A stretch of 64,000 bases of DNA from Uloborus plumipes (Eukaryota > Arthropoda > Arachnida > Araneae > Uloboridae), in NCBI GenBank assembly GCA_038373865.1, contig JAXGGA010003037.1:45973-109972 (forward strand), given 5' to 3'. Positions 10,691-23,971 of the stretch are shown piece by piece. The number at the start of each line of letters is the position of its first letter. Within the stretch, counting starts at the first letter, position 1. A program made the translations under genes and the position numbers. The notes below the pieces were generated by a model that saw nothing but the letters and a program-made list of their open reading frames with translations, searched no databases and was not told the origin of the DNA.

Positions 10691-13449
10691 AAACTTTCTG
10701 CGTCTACTATAACCATCTTTTCCCCAAAACAAGAACATTTTTACTTGTAATGACCGAAGCCTTTGTTCAGGAGAAAATTATGGCTGCGCTAGTGATCACC
10801 GGAAGATTTTTATTTCATCCTAGAACTCTTTTTTTAACCATATTACAATTAATTAAAGTTTTATATAAGCTATCATGCTTTTGCAGTGATGCAAAAGGTG
10901 TAGAAATGGATAAAATGGCAATGTCTTCTTTAAAAAACAAAAGGAAAAAAAAGACAAATGGCAATTCAGCGTATTTTTCGCCTCCAAATCAGCAGATAAT
11001 TTATAAGAAGGAAATGCAATACGATTTCTAATTTACTGGTTCTTCTCAATTGGATTCTGATACGAAAAATGAGCTTCACTTTCGATCCAAACTCATCTCC
11101 TTAATGAAAGTGTAATTTAAAATCAATAAAGTTCAAATCACGTGACCATATTCACATCAATCGTCTGTCGTGTTGATTAGAAGGCTGTCTTAGAACGAAA
11201 TGAGTTCGAAAACTGTTTTCTTTCCGTGCCTAATGAATCGTCAATGGAAATCAATGCATATAAATCTATGGTGTCTGAACTTATTCCTGAGGTGAATATT
11301 TGTTTAAGAAACAATTCGTTGTATCATTTTCCAGTCGTTTTAAATTTTAATTTTAACGCAATACATTTTATTTTTACATGAATAAGATTTTGCGGTCGCG
11401 CTTTTTTTTGGTAAGAATAACTTTGGCATGTAAAAGTTGCATATTTATCAAAACTCCTTTTTGACCATTGATAAATTTATATAAACAAAGAAACTCATAT
11501 CCTTTTTAAAAATAAATAACACTTAAAACGGTTATGGGGGAAAATACTTTTAATTATAATAAGGATAGCGTGAACAAGTGATTATCACCACGAATTCATT
11601 AATATAGCAGTCTTGTTAGTCTGTATTTTGAACTAAAATTTCAAATATAGAAAAATGAGAATAGTGTTCTCGGATGATATGATGAAATATTACATAATGT
11701 ATGAACATCAGATCAGATTTTATAACCAAAAACTCGTCAAGACGCAGCTTGAAAATATCTTTTTTTTTGTTTTAAGGCCCCTTTATGGAAATATTAATGC
11801 TTCTCAAGAGACGCATTGCAGCCAAATTTCATCTACTTTTGTTTTCAGAGAATGTGGGAAAAAGTGAAACAGTTAAAGTAACTGAAGTGAAATGAGTGAA
11901 AAATTAATAATAAAAAATAACTAATGGAATAGAGACTTGGTGACCTAGTAATAAGCGGTCTTGATTGGAACACATTTATTTGTACAGTAATTGTAATATT
12001 AATATAGGGTTTTCTAAAGAACTGCGTTCTTTCTAAAAGTGTTCTCTCCATAACAACTATAAAATAAGATCAAAGTATCAAAAAAAAAAAAAAAAAACTA
12101 AAAACAAAAAGAGAGGAATAATGGCAAGATTTTAATAAATTCAATAATTTATTGAAAATAATGTGCATAGCACACCTAATTATTGGACTAAGAAAAATAG
12201 ATTAACTCATTGATTGATGATTTTAATTAAAACAAATGTTTTGAGTTAAGTATGCTATTCGTTTTACTGTTTAGAAATAAATGTGGATGAAATCATAGGA
12301 TTTTACCATTAGTAACATAAAAAAAATTGGACAATGGAAAGGCAGAAATAATTTGATTTCTTTACACACTATACATCAGACGTAGTAGATACGGGTACGT
12401 ATTTGAAACAATTATTCTCTTTTTCAAATTTTTAACTATGCGTCGTATTTGTAAAGCATTTGAAAAAAAAAGTCAATTTTGTTTACTAATACTGATAAAA
12501 AGTAGAATATAAAAATACCATTTTTTGTATTATTTCTGCTTTCACAACTTAAATCACACAGTTTGTTAAATTAATATCGTTAAACATGGTCATGGCAACA
12601 AAACCCAAAAAGCAGTAATAAATAAATAAAAAAAATGTATTAAGTGAAAATATTTATAAAAGACTCAACAGTAAAGTTAAGAATAGTTTTAAGACAAATT
12701 ATTCTTGCTAATATTAACAGTAAGCTCCAACTAAAAGCGCTAATTACTGAATTAGTACATATCTTGAATGACGTAATTTACGAAATTTTCTAAACACACA
12801 CGAGCTCTCAGCGAAATCGGATATACGGCTAGCTACACTTGGAGAGCTTCTTAAATTTTAGTTTTCTTAGGTGGCTTGCTGTTAAACTCATAAAAGACAA
12901 CAGGAAATGAAAGTAATGGCGCCGGACGTTTCAGTGGCGTATATCCGTTTTGGGATCTCAACAATGAATGCGACGGCGACGGTCTGTCCCCGTATTTCAG
13001 ACTTTCTCACTAAGACAGAAACATAGAAAGAGAATAAATATCTGAAAGGATTACACAAAGAATGAAACAACAAAGATTCAGTGACATTGTTTTTGAGTAA
13101 ATATGGTTGTGATGTTCTTTGAGAGACATGCTAATTAGGATTCATTGCTGAAGTTTGTAAAGCACAGCTTTGTGTTTAAAATAGCAGGTGAAGTATCTTC
13201 AACTAATTTGAATGAATTTTTAAATGAAATAGAGTCATTTAAACATTTTTTACAATCATAATTTAATGTTTTTAATTTTCAATACATTTATCTACATTGT
13301 AAAACTACTTCGTTTTATTATTTAAGCGAAAAAAATTCGCACAAATGATACAGTAAAAAAAAGTTTCGTCAAAGTTTTTTAAAAAACTTTTTATAAAAGT
13401 AAATGAAAAAAAAAAGGAGTGTTGTATTAAGAAGACATAAATTCTAAAA
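10691..13449. other. Intergenic DNA, no supported gene
   Basis: The longest open frame, 93 codons at 10750-11031, shows no recognisable domain. No RNA gene or clear repeat was found beyond A/T runs. Confidence 0.5.
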
Positions 13450-13825
13450 AATATTTTTTAATCTAAAGACTATTTCTGTGAGCTTGATTCGCTCTAAAAA
13501 GTATGAAATAAATTGAACATACGATTTCTAGATGACAACAGTCAAAAATTTAGTTGATCTAATTATTTTCTTTTATGCTGATTAATTCTAAAGCATACAA
13601 TAAAATTTAAGTTAAAAAATTGAGGGAAGAAAAAGGCGGCATGCAGGTTAGTAAGAATAGCTTTCATTATAATAAAATAAATATAAATAATTTCTAGATG
13701 ACAACAGTCAAAATTTTCAGACATTGTTGACTGTTATCATATAGAAATTATATATTGATTTTATTTCATTCTTTTAGTACGAATCAAGCTCACAGAAAGT
13801 CTTTAGACTTAAAAATCATTTTTTA
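13450..13825. repeat. Fold-back element with inverted arms
   Basis: The left arm (about 13450-13550; TCTAAAGAC, CTGTGAGCTTGATTCG, TTTCTAGATGACAACAGTCA) recurs inverted at about 13730-13825 (TGACTGTTATCATATAGAAA, CGAATCAAGCTCACAG, GTCTTTAGA). A further direct copy of the TTTCTAGATGACAACAGTCA segment lies at about 13693-13712. Arms are imperfect and no ORF is present. It is probably a non-autonomous DNA element; target duplication not identified. Confidence 0.65.
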
Positions 13826-13920
13826 AAAATTATTTCAAAGTTTTTTCGTTTTTTATTTTTATTTTATGTTGAACTTTTGAAACATCTGTGATATATTTAA
13901 CTGTTAACTAGGGCCACAGT

Positions 13921-14140
13921 CCACGAAAAAGCCGCCATTTTGTTTTGCACGTGACGCTCATATACTTCATTAAAATTAGTAATTTTAAAACCTAACTGAC
14001 AAAGTATTTTGCCTAAGAAATCCCACACCGGTTTGTGATTTCTAAACCAACAAAATTTTGTTCATTGCCCTTTAAAATCACTACTTTTTAATAAACTACG
14101 TGTGTGTCACGTGCGGGACGAGAGGGTGGCTTTTTCGTAG
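13921..14140. repeat. Inverted-repeat element, ~55-bp imperfect arms
   Basis: The left arm starts CCACGAAAAAGCCGCC and continues GCACGTGACGCTCATA. The right arm is its inverse, containing GTCACGTGCGGGACGAGAGG and GGTGGCTTTTTCGTAG. Arms are clearly related but diverged. Likely an old MITE. Confidence 0.6.
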
Positions 14141-14654
14141 ATATATACTTTTCTTGTTGTAAAAGAAAAAGGCATTCATTACCGTTTTGATAGGACATTT
14201 AATTCTCTCTTTTTATTAAACTCTCATATTAAAAGCAAGAAAACAGTTAACTCCAACACTTCGAAAAAAATCCACAAATACTTTCTTGCTTCGGTGTAGC
14301 CTTGAAACTAAAGCTTTAAATTTATTAACAGAACAACATTAGTTTTATAATTACTACACTGTAAACATTTTCGTGTAATCTTACTTCACTATGACGGCTT
14401 CTGCAGTGGTGAATTTACTGCTACGGAGTAACTTAACCGATATATCTGATGTAAGGTTATATCATGATAATGTAACTATAGTGTAACGTGTCATCAGTTT
14501 CTTTGTAAGGTTTTTACGGCATTATTTGTCAAAAGAAAGAAAAAGAGCATTTATCAGGCTGGAACATTACTTTCCATTATTCGTGTTTTCAATCTTTGTC
14601 AGGTTAATGATTTCCCTCAACCATTCAATGTCACACAAATTCGAAACATTTTTT

Positions 14655-14740
14655 CTACACGATAGATTCGAACCCCTAACCGCGAACTCACAGCGCGTAG
14701 AGCAATGCAAGCGCTTTGACCACCGGGCCGGTTAAGGCAC
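14655..14740 (-). mobile_element. tRNA-like SINE head
   Basis: Read on the minus strand, a tRNA-like sequence runs from about 14740 down to 14655. It has a box-A-like CGGCCCGGTGG (14730-14720) and a consensus box B GGTTCGAATC (14674-14665), so an internal pol III promoter is plausible. The sequence between is longer than an ordinary tRNA and no clean cloverleaf was folded, so a tRNA-derived SINE is more likely than a functional tRNA gene. Full SINE limits were not determined. Confidence 0.5.
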
Positions 14741-14749
14741 ATCTAGGTT

Positions 14750-16413
14750 ATGTTCATAAGACTTCATTAGCTCTGCACCAATGAAGCGGAAGTGTCGTCC
14801 ATTTCGCCGGGCCGAATTCAACCCAGTAACCAGAAGCAAAGTGTGAAAATTATGACAGAGGAAGTAAGTAGCGAAATACTCTTTAAATGCTTCATGCTTT
14901 AAAATAAAATAAATGCTACGTGTTACTTTTTTCATTACATTTTAACAGTCAAATAAATCGCAATTTAATGCATTGTTTTAGTAGTTTCAGTTCATATTAT
15001 GAACTAAGTAACTATTAAAAGTTAGAGATTAACTATAATTGTGAAAGAGGCTGTAACTTGAAGGCTTCATAGATTAGTTTTATTTCTTTGCTAGGAAAAG
15101 TAAAGCCGTAGAATGTTTAAGAAAGTCTTTCAGGCATGTTGAAATATGTTAAGCTACTGTGTGAATATATAAGCTTCGTCACTTGATTTTCTGCCTTAAG
15201 CTCAGTTACTTCTATTTTAGACTAAATTAACACAAGTAAAGGGTAAGCTTGTAGTCTTTGGATGCTGTAACTAACTTATGGTATGCACTTGTGTAACTAT
15301 CTTAGCCTAAATTATATAGTCAAGATATAGAACAAACGGTTGTTTTTTCAACTGTTAAAAAAGTAATAACACTAGAGTTTAATTTTGGAAAAACAGTAAC
15401 ATTTTATATCTCTATCATCTTGATCATATATTAAACACTTCTTGAGCCGGCATATGGCATTTTTTTCAGTATTTAAAAGACCAGTCTTGCATGTCAAATG
15501 CATTTTTACAGTACTTGCTGAATCTCGCAAAATTCTGTCGTAGTTTTCTAAAAAATTAAGAGAAACATTGATTTTCCATTACCCTTAAGCTTTTGCTAAA
15601 TGGAACGTAATTCGATAAAGAATTTGAAATTTTACGTATAATTACTTTTTAGCAAACCTGCATGTGAACCGAAACATGGGAAAAACATGAATAAGTAAAA
15701 GAAGTAAAAATTAGCTGCAAGAGAAGTAATTAATTAATGATGGCAAAATAAAATTTGATAAATTATTGAAGCATTTTCTGAAAAAGAAAATTTATCAAAC
15801 ATCTAGCAAAGAAAGACATGTATTGTTATTGTTTCAAGATTTCGAAGGAATCCAAAATAATAACAATATTCATTTTGCTTATAAAGCCTTAGAATCAAAA
15901 ACAATGCATGTGCTTGTAATTCCTTTTGAAATACACCTAAATAAAATTCTTAAAGAGTTTAAAAACTGGATGTCAGGGAAGTTAAAAATTACTCTATATT
16001 AAAATTTATAAATTGTTAAAAAATATACGCCACTGGCTTATAAGTTAATGTACTTTTAACTGAAGTCTTTTTTGAATTTACTAAGATTAATATGTAGTCA
16101 GTCCCTGCAAAGTAGAATTTTATAAATATTTGTATTCAATAACGGAGTTGTTCTAGAGTTTGAAAATAATATATATTATCTTTTCTGTCTGGTTATGATT
16201 TCGCATTAGCTAGTTAGGTACTAATGTATTAAGTTTTACCACTTTAAATGTGTTTTTACTTCTGCCGATTAATTTTGAAGACATTAAATAATTCACTTTA
16301 GTAAACAGATTTCTGAAACTTTGTTGTTTTGTTATTAAAAAAAACATTGTTATGGATTTCAAGCACTGTATGTCGTTAGAATATCGAATTGTATTTCTGT
16401 CTCAAATTATATG
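14750..16413. other. Intergenic DNA, nothing recognised
   Basis: A 78-codon ORF at 15766-16002 is Lys/Asn-rich and unrecognised; treated as chance. Confidence 0.45.
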
Positions 16414-16415
16414 TA

Positions 16416-16643
16416 CCGTAAAGTCGGGTTACTTGGACCCACAAGGAGGTTACTTGAGCCCACAGTAAAATGATAAAATCTGGGTTTGGTACTAGCATTA
16501 GAGACTGCAGGGTGCTTCTACCTAGAGGAGAAACGAGGAACTACGTGCAAGTCTTCAACTAATAAGTACCAAACCTAGATTTCATCATTTTACTGTAATG
16601 GGCTCAAGTAACCCCTTAGGGTCCAAGTAACCCGACTTTACGG
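16416..16643. mobile_element. TA-flanked MITE with TTACTTGGACC words
   Basis: A 228-bp element with TA at 16414-16415 and 16644-16645. TIRs begin CCGTAAAGTCGGGTTACTTG, and inverted homology continues through most of the element (TACTTGAGCCCACAGTAAAA, TGATAAAATCTGGGTTTGGT and their inverses), leaving a short central loop. The word TTACTTGGACC/TTACTTGAGCC appears twice per arm. Probably a pogo- or mariner-type non-autonomous element; the transposase source is not in the window. Confidence 0.85.
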
Positions 16644-16649
16644 TAATTC

Positions 16650-18527
16650 ATATTTGATGCTATAAAGTAAAGACTTTAGTAACTTTTAAATGAATATATA
16701 TAACCAGCTATTTCATTCATATATTGAAGCGTAAAATTTCGTTGCAATCGTAATTATATTTGAAGATTTTTCAGACAAACAGCAAATGCTTTGCCTCTTA
16801 TGCATGAGCGATTCTTAAGATCACGATTTTCCACTTCTACAAATTTACATCGAGATACTCTGAATTTAAAATATTATGCAAAATGAAACAACTGTTGTTC
16901 TGAAATCGTTGATACTAAATGAATGATGAAGAGTTAATAAATAGAATTAGGGCCAACGAGAGGCTATGCAAGTCTAGGAGCTTCACCCTTGGGGGAAGGG
17001 CGGGGGGTGACTGTCTCGATAGCGGGATATAATGACTTTTATAATATTTAGAGGGGAGGGGCACTGGGAACCTTACTGAAAAGTGGCTCGCTTTGTTTCT
17101 CGGCTGCTCCGAATCGTACGTCCACTGATATTTTATAACATTGCCACTTTTGTTGAAATTAAAAAGAGAAAAGTAGCAGTCCAACTCATAAAGACAATTT
17201 TCTTACTTAAAAGTTTCGTATAATTACTAAGACGATTATATAACTACACACGAGTAACAGCTCCAAAGCTGGAGCTATGGCAGAATTAAAAGCAAATACC
17301 AGCTTTCTGGAAGAAACTGATATACTTAATGAAATTTAATTTCCAGTATTATACCCAGCTTTTTTTGCCTTCGCAGTGGCAATGGTAATTTTATGTTAAC
17401 ATCTCTAAAATAATGACAAAACTTAAATCGCTAAATGTTGTAAACAAAATGTTTGTTATTTACTTAAAATATATAATGTATGTAACATTGCATGTTAATT
17501 ATACCGATTTAAAGAAACCTAAACTGAAAAGCAGACATGATAGTCAATCTTTTTTTTTCTTTATTTTTACATTTTTAGGATTGAACTGAGATAAGATTTG
17601 ACTTCCTCAGTTCTCTCAAGTTAGGCATTTTTCTTTTGCTTTTTATTTTTTATTTTGCTCCATTAAATGTTATGTAATTATTTTTTGAGCCGTCTAAAGC
17701 CCCCTTCAAAACATATAATTGCACAAAAACTGTTGGGATTGAAAAAATTTTGATTGAATAATTAAAATCAGTGTCAAAAATTACTGTAGTAACACTACAA
17801 GTGTTTCATGTAACAAAAACTTTGTTGCCAATATAATTAGGCAAACTTAAAATATATTTTTGACGAAACATATCAGTTTCAATGAAATTAGAGACAGTTA
17901 TTACTCTTTAATTCGGTTCACACAATGATGTTAGCAAAACATTATTCACAGTAACCCTCACTCATGCACTGAAATAAAAATGTGTTAACTATTATAAACA
18001 GCTCAAACGCTATCAAGTACAGCTCGTAAAAAAGGAAGCCTGGAAAGATAAAACAAGTTAACTACAAGGCTAAGCTTTGATTCAATCATAAAACTCGCTG
18101 AAGCATCTGAGACTGAATTGTTCCTAGAAATCAAGAAATATCAATGTGGTGTTCTTTTTACTATTTGGATTTTTAGGTCAACAATCGCTCAAATAAAACA
18201 TCAATTTCTTTACGTCCACACAAAAGAATTCATGGAAAACATTTCTTTACGTTTAAAAAAAATATATTTTTTTTTTCTAAATTGTAATTGAAATTTCAGA
18301 ATTTGTAACTGAAGTACTTGCTAGAAATAAATATCGTGATTCTCTATTGTTTCTGTTATTAAACTAAAATATTGTAAGACTTTTTGAGAAATCAAACGTT
18401 TAACCTTAGTCCGAATGACAACGGTGATTAAAATGAAAACTGCAAAACATTGCCATGCACCTATTTTTAGGTTACAAAAGTATTTTGCAGCATAGGGGAA
18501 GCTACGTAGGTTTGACCGGCTTTTTTC
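16650..18527. other. Intergenic DNA, nothing recognised
   Basis: The 89-codon minus-strand ORF at 16915-17184 has no recognisable feature. No RNA gene or repeat recognised. Confidence 0.45.
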
Positions 18528-18677
<150 letters not shown>

Positions 18678-19409
18678 ACCACTCCGGGAGAGACGAAGCT
18701 CAAATGAAAACTTAAATGAGCGTGTTTTTTGAATAGTCAGTGGTTTTTTCTCATCTCAAAAAATACTATTAGGTATGTATATCTATATCTGTACATACTT
18801 ATATGCAGATGGTAACAGTAATCGTAACAGTGCGGCGAGTTCAGTTGTTTTTTTTTTCCAGATCAAAAAAAAAAAAAAAAAAGTCCAACGCGCCTAAAGA
18901 AGTTTTCATTTCAAAAATCTAAATTTACATTACTTTTAGATTATAATGTCTGTCAAATGTTTACATCATTAATTTTAATTCAAATTGTAAGTCGAATAAT
19001 TATAAAGTTGAACCTAACGAGTTTTAAAGCTATGAAATATGTTGTGATAATTACAGAGTGAAGTGCTCTTACATGGAAGAGTTTTTAATTGTATCTGAAA
19101 ACAAATACTACATGTTTGTTTACTGTTTAAAAATAACACAATTCTAAAAACCATTTAATTTGAATCAGAAAAGAATTTGATATATATGTCACAGTAAGAT
19201 TTTATTTAAAAAAATCGCTTTTTATTCCGATACTTATTATTGGGTGAAGGGGTTTAATTAAATCTCATTTGGATATTCTTGTGACCTTTTAATTCAGCAG
19301 ATTCTGCAAAAAAAAAAAAAAATAGGAAAAAATCATATCCATTTTTTTTTACAACGACTCATGCAATGTAAGAACCTAGACTTGAATTTAACTTTTGAGT
19401 CATTCCATA

Positions 19410-19814
19410 GTGACTAACGTAACATTCAGAGCTGATTTTGTAACTGTTTTTACTTGTTACTTAAAGGATAAAAAATATTTTTTAGTTATGCTGGTGGATT
19501 TACAATGTACATCGTATCTACGTATTATGTCTGCTTAGAATTTAAAACAAAATTACTGACAGTAGATATTTTTTCAACTAAAATAGCAGCGTGACTAACG
19601 TAACATTTTTGCGACCCTGAAAATTAATGCTCATGTTGTGAGGCAAAAGTTTCTCAAAGTTAAGCAAGTATTAAAAATTGAATGATATATTTGAAAAGTG
19701 TGTAAAGTTGGCTTTTAAAAACATAAAACACATTTATTAAATCTTAATTTTTTAGTCTTAAGTGTAACTTTTTCTCAAGATGGAGTGTGACTAACGTAAC
19801 GTGACTAACGTAAC
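19410..19814 (+). repeat. Repeat-word region: GTGACTAACGTAAC x4
   Basis: The exact 14-mer GTGACTAACGTAAC occurs at 19410-19423, 19591-19604, 19787-19800 and 19801-19814, all on the + strand. The last two abut. Four exact copies within 405 bp of AT-rich DNA are far from chance. No TIR or target duplication was seen and no ORF lies here. Confidence 0.7.
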
Positions 19815-21128
19815 CATCGTATAAGAAGCAGTAAACACACTACAAACTATTTATTATGGCTAATCTCAGTGATAATTACAATACTGTCTTCAATTTGTTT
19901 TAACTTCTTATATCGTATGATTTTTGTTTATTTGTTTATTTCTTTATTTTTTGATATTTTTTTCACTTCGATATTATTTTTCTTCATCTGAGGTTGACAT
20001 TTCTATGGAAGGACCCTTTAGTGAAATAAATTTCCAACTTCAATGCTCACTATTTGGAAGTGTTTGAAATCATTATGTACATCGCTTGAGACGTGAGAAT
20101 TTTTCGGTCAGATTTACTATGTGAATACAAATCTAATATTCGCTTTTATGGTTCGAGGTAAGCACTATGATCAATTTACTACCACCTTCTTTTAAGGAAC
20201 ATAAAATTCAGACAACAATTAAAGTAGAGGTTTATTTGAATAGAACGTATGATTTTTAGAGATCATATTAAAATTTGAAAATAAGGTACCTCTAGTAAGA
20301 CCGAAATAGTTTGAAAAAACTACGAGTTCTGTGACTGTTTACACTGATTAATCATTTTCAAGCATGTTAATGTAAAACATTCATTTTTTTCGAAATGTTT
20401 AGTTGCCCACAAGTAGTACTCAGTCGATTATATGACTAAAAAATTTAGCTATTTCTTGAAAAAGCTTGTAGCATGACTTTACTTAATAGCACGAAAAAAG
20501 TATTTCTTCAGAGGTCTCAGAGGATGAAAGTTTGCAGAAAAATTTCCCTTTTGTAAATATTTTTTTTATTTGCAGATCCATCTATATAGACGTGAAGTTC
20601 AGAATAAACAATTTTGGAAGTAGAAAGATATCAATATGTAAAATGTATGCTAAGGGAATAACTTCGCTTTAAATCTCTCTCCACGTATGAGAGATGTGAA
20701 TAATTAAAATGAAAGGTAAGAATGGAAATACGTCTAAAAGGTAAACAACTTTAAGCATGTTTTTCTTTCTGTTTTTTTTTTTTCCAATATGCTTTGAAAA
20801 TCTTGTTCTTTCTTTTTGTGACGTTTTAAAACGAAGATAAAGAGAAAAGAAAAAGGCACACTTTTTATTTTATTTCATTTATTTATTTTCTGTGTTCAAC
20901 TTATTCCACATACAGTACTGTATAAACTGTTATCTTTAGTAGAATCGTTCTACTAGTAGAAAAGGTGTGGTTGCAGCTTCGTATATAGCGTAATTTATCA
21001 GAGTGTCAAAATTCTGAGATCTTTTTGTAAAAAGAAATTGTTTGAACAAAGATTGTTCCTTTAAATTTAGTTTTAAACAAACTCAAACTTTGAATCTAAA
21101 AAAGCCTTTTTACAAAAAAATTAAATTA
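19815..21128. other. Intergenic DNA, nothing recognised
   Basis: Only low-complexity A/T runs and short imperfect hairpins (for example near 20937-20962). Confidence 0.45.
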
Positions 21129-21659
21129 CAGTAAATTCCCGATTTTCCGCAGTTCTTTCACCCTTTTTTTTATAAACAGAAATGAATGATAGATGACAGA
21201 ACTGAATGCAGAAAAATGCAAACTTTTCAAAATCAGCCATGAATCAGTTCCTAGTCATTTCAACGAACTTATTAAATACTTAAGGAGCAGAATAATACGT
21301 CTTTATGTGACAAGATACTATTGAAATAAATTCAAAACTTCAATCACTAACTGAAAAGAATTGAAGGCGAAAAAAACCAACCGACTTTTTTGTGCAATTT
21401 TTGAGGAACGAACTAATATTAGGGTTATTATTATTGTTTTTTAAGGTTTGGGACTGTTAATGTTTGTTTTCAGCTTTTAAAAGTCTTTTTCACATTCAGT
21501 GTTATAGTGTTTAGATATAATTTAATGTATGTTTGAGTGTTCTTGATCTTTTTCTGAGATAATAAATAAACTAGTATCGTTTTTTTAGATCTTTTTTTCG
21601 GATTGTCTGTGGTTAGCGTGCCACCACGGATCATTCTGCGGAAAATTGGGACTTTACTG
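21129..21659. mobile_element. Tigger/pogo-type MITE
   Basis: The left end CAGTAAATTCCCGATTTTCC and the inverse of the right end, CAGTAAAGTCCCAATTTTCC, match at 18 of 20 positions and both continue GCAG. CAGT-starting ends with a TCCCGATTTTCCGC core resemble Tigger/pogo termini. The flanks are TA on the left and CA on the right, so one TA copy may be mutated. The 531-bp interior has no transposase ORF. Confidence 0.7.
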
Positions 21660-22333
21660 CAAATTCAGTAATTTTCTGTTAAAAGAGTTACGGATAACCG
21701 TATCTCTGTTGTATGCTAAGAACATTAAATTTTGTAAATTTTAAAACAGAGTGACAGGTCAACTACAAGGTGTGTTCCTGCCTTCATCTAACGTAATGAA
21801 TGGTAATCCTATTTTGTTGAATCGTATGATCATGAATTACCCCAGTAGATTTAGCAGTAGAATAATTAGTTCGACGTTCAAAGCTATAAATATAAAGCAA
21901 AATGCAGCCCCTTACAGATTTTCGAGCAAAATAGAAAATGGCTTTTACTTTTTGATCCATTATGTCTTGACTTTTACCAGCTAACTGCGTAAATATTTAT
22001 TATAAAACTTTTCTTTTCTTAAGAATTTCTTTCTGACCTCTAAGTGGTTGAGAAGAAAAGAAACGTTCCTTTAAAAGTCGGCTTTTCTTAAGGCCATCAA
22101 TCTTTAAAAAATTCTTTTTAGTCTCGAGATTGACAAAGAATGAAGTTATAAAGGGAAAAACGTCTCATGGAGGATATTTTCTTGCGCAGAGGTGTTTTCT
22201 TAAAAGTTTTTTCAGGGTATATGGTTATCGATATTTCTGAATTTATTGTAATGCAATCATTTGCAGCATAATTTCTTTGGTTTCGAGTCTTTCTTTGTTT
22301 TTCACTGCTTTATTCCTTGCGAACGTTTATCTG
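21660..22333. other. Intergenic DNA, nothing recognised
   Basis: A 77-codon ORF at 21751-21984 has no recognisable feature. Confidence 0.4.
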
Positions 22334-22460
22334 CACTGCAAAAAATAAATTGTTGTTTTAAGAGTATAATACTGGCAGCAGAGTTTGCAGTTTAAAACTG
22401 TAAAATGTTCAACCATTCACAGTAAAAATAGCAAAATTACAGTTTTTAATTGTCAATTTC
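22334..22460. mobile_element. CACTG MITE, family 2, copy C (truncated)
   Basis: The left terminus CACTGCAAAAAATAAATTGT, then AGTATAATACTGGCAGCAGA and GTTTAAAACTGTAAAATG phrases typical of the family. Homology fades near 22460 and no right terminus is present. Confidence 0.65.
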
Positions 22461-22890
22461 GGCATGGCGGAGCTGTGGGACTGTTGCAGACTCCGCATAG
22501 TTGTGAGACCATGTACTACATGAGCATTTTAGCATGTACGGTTGGTGGAGCAATGGGACACGAGACGTTTGCAGATTGCCAATATTAACATTTGAGGTCC
22601 GTTTTTTCAACACGATATAAATTTCCGTTCCCCCTGTTTTTAACCGACTTCGAAAAAGGAGGAGGTTCTCAATTCAAAGCGTATACTTTTTTTTTTGTTT
22701 GTTCGCATATAACATTTGATCTACTGAACCGATTTGGACATTTTTTTTTAATCGATAGGAGATGGTGTAACTTAGGTACCATGTACTCATATGACGATAT
22801 TTGTTCACTAGAAAAAAAGTTATGATCGAAAAACTAACACTTCATGTCATTTAAAACAATATCTGCTATCGTAAATCCTTACTTCAATGA

Positions 22891-22973
22891 GCGATCCGAT
22901 GGCCAAGTGGCTATGCGCGTCAGGTTGAAATTCCTGATGGAATGAGATCGAGTCCAGGTCTGCGAGAATTCGA
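22891..22973 (+). repeat. Class-II tRNA-like module in unit A1
   Basis: Box A TGGCCAAGTGG (22900-22910) and box B GATCGAGTCC (22946-22955). A possible anticodon stem TCAGG/CCTGA encloses TTGAAATT, reminiscent of tRNA-Ser(UGA). Its position next to a T-run matches the other three copies. Loop size and acceptor ends are imperfect, so it is not called as a tRNA gene. Confidence 0.55.
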
Positions 22974-23971
22974 ATAGCTGCATGTTTTTTTTTTTTTTTT
23001 TTTAAATGATTTTAATGATTGTAATGTCCTTATGCAGGTACATCCTCCCATGGGAATGTGCCCCATATTTTTTTATGGTACAAAATGACAGTTTTGATCG
23101 GATCTTTGTTAAAATTGGCAATGGTCCTTCGATGCTGTAGAATTTTCTTATGGACGTTTGCGCCATTTTTGGGGGCTTTGAATCGATTGTGGCAATAAAT
23201 GGTTTTTGATTTGCGGCACCTATATTATTTTTTTTTAAATTATATACACAATCAATTATATTATGTTAATTTTTGTACCTTTATAAAATTCTGTATTTTA
23301 TACCTTGCATTTACGTCAAATTCAAGGTAAAATTAAAAGTCAAAAATTCTGAAGATGATAAATGTATGTTAAAAATTAAAGTAACTATTTTTTGTGATTT
23401 TCATATTGGTTGTGACCAAAAAACATCATTACCAACAAATAAAATGTATCAAACACCATGAGTGTTGAGTTATTGGGAAAAATCTGCTGTGTAATTTTTT
23501 TTGCACTGCGAGGGGGGGGGGGGAGGTATGAACGATCATTAAAGTGACACACACTTTTAAAAAATAAGATTTTGATTTGTGGTGTTTGAAAAAAGCTAAA
23601 GAGTCCACTTTAGTTGAAAATTATTTTCCATGAAAAGTAAAAAATTGCACCAATTTTCCAAGTCTTACTCTAACTCCTTCTTCCACAATTCAAATTACTT
23701 ACTTTTACTTTCAATTTTTAACCGACTTCAAAAAAGGAAGAGGTTCTCAATTCAAAGCGTATGTTTTTTTGTCTGTTTGTTCGCACATAACATCTGATTT
23801 ACTGAACCGATTTGGACGATTTTTTTTTAAATCGATAGGAGATGGTTGACTTAGGTACCATGTATTCATATGACGATATTTGTTCACTAGAAAAAAAAGA
23901 TATGATCGAAAAACCAAAATTTCATGTTATTTAAAAACAATATGTGCTATCGTAAATCCTTACTTCAATGA

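Noticed and set aside
10750..11031. 93-codon ORF as a possible small gene
   Set aside because: No domain, no splice or promoter context, and length is within what AT-rich sequence with A-runs can give by chance.
14655..14740. Functional tRNA gene on the minus strand
   Set aside because: Box B is excellent, but no clean cloverleaf was found and the A-to-B spacing is long; SINE head preferred.
22891..22973. Functional tRNA-Ser gene
   Set aside because: The loop sizes and acceptor ends are imperfect, and the module recurs in a dispersed repeat; treated as tRNA-derived repeat sequence.
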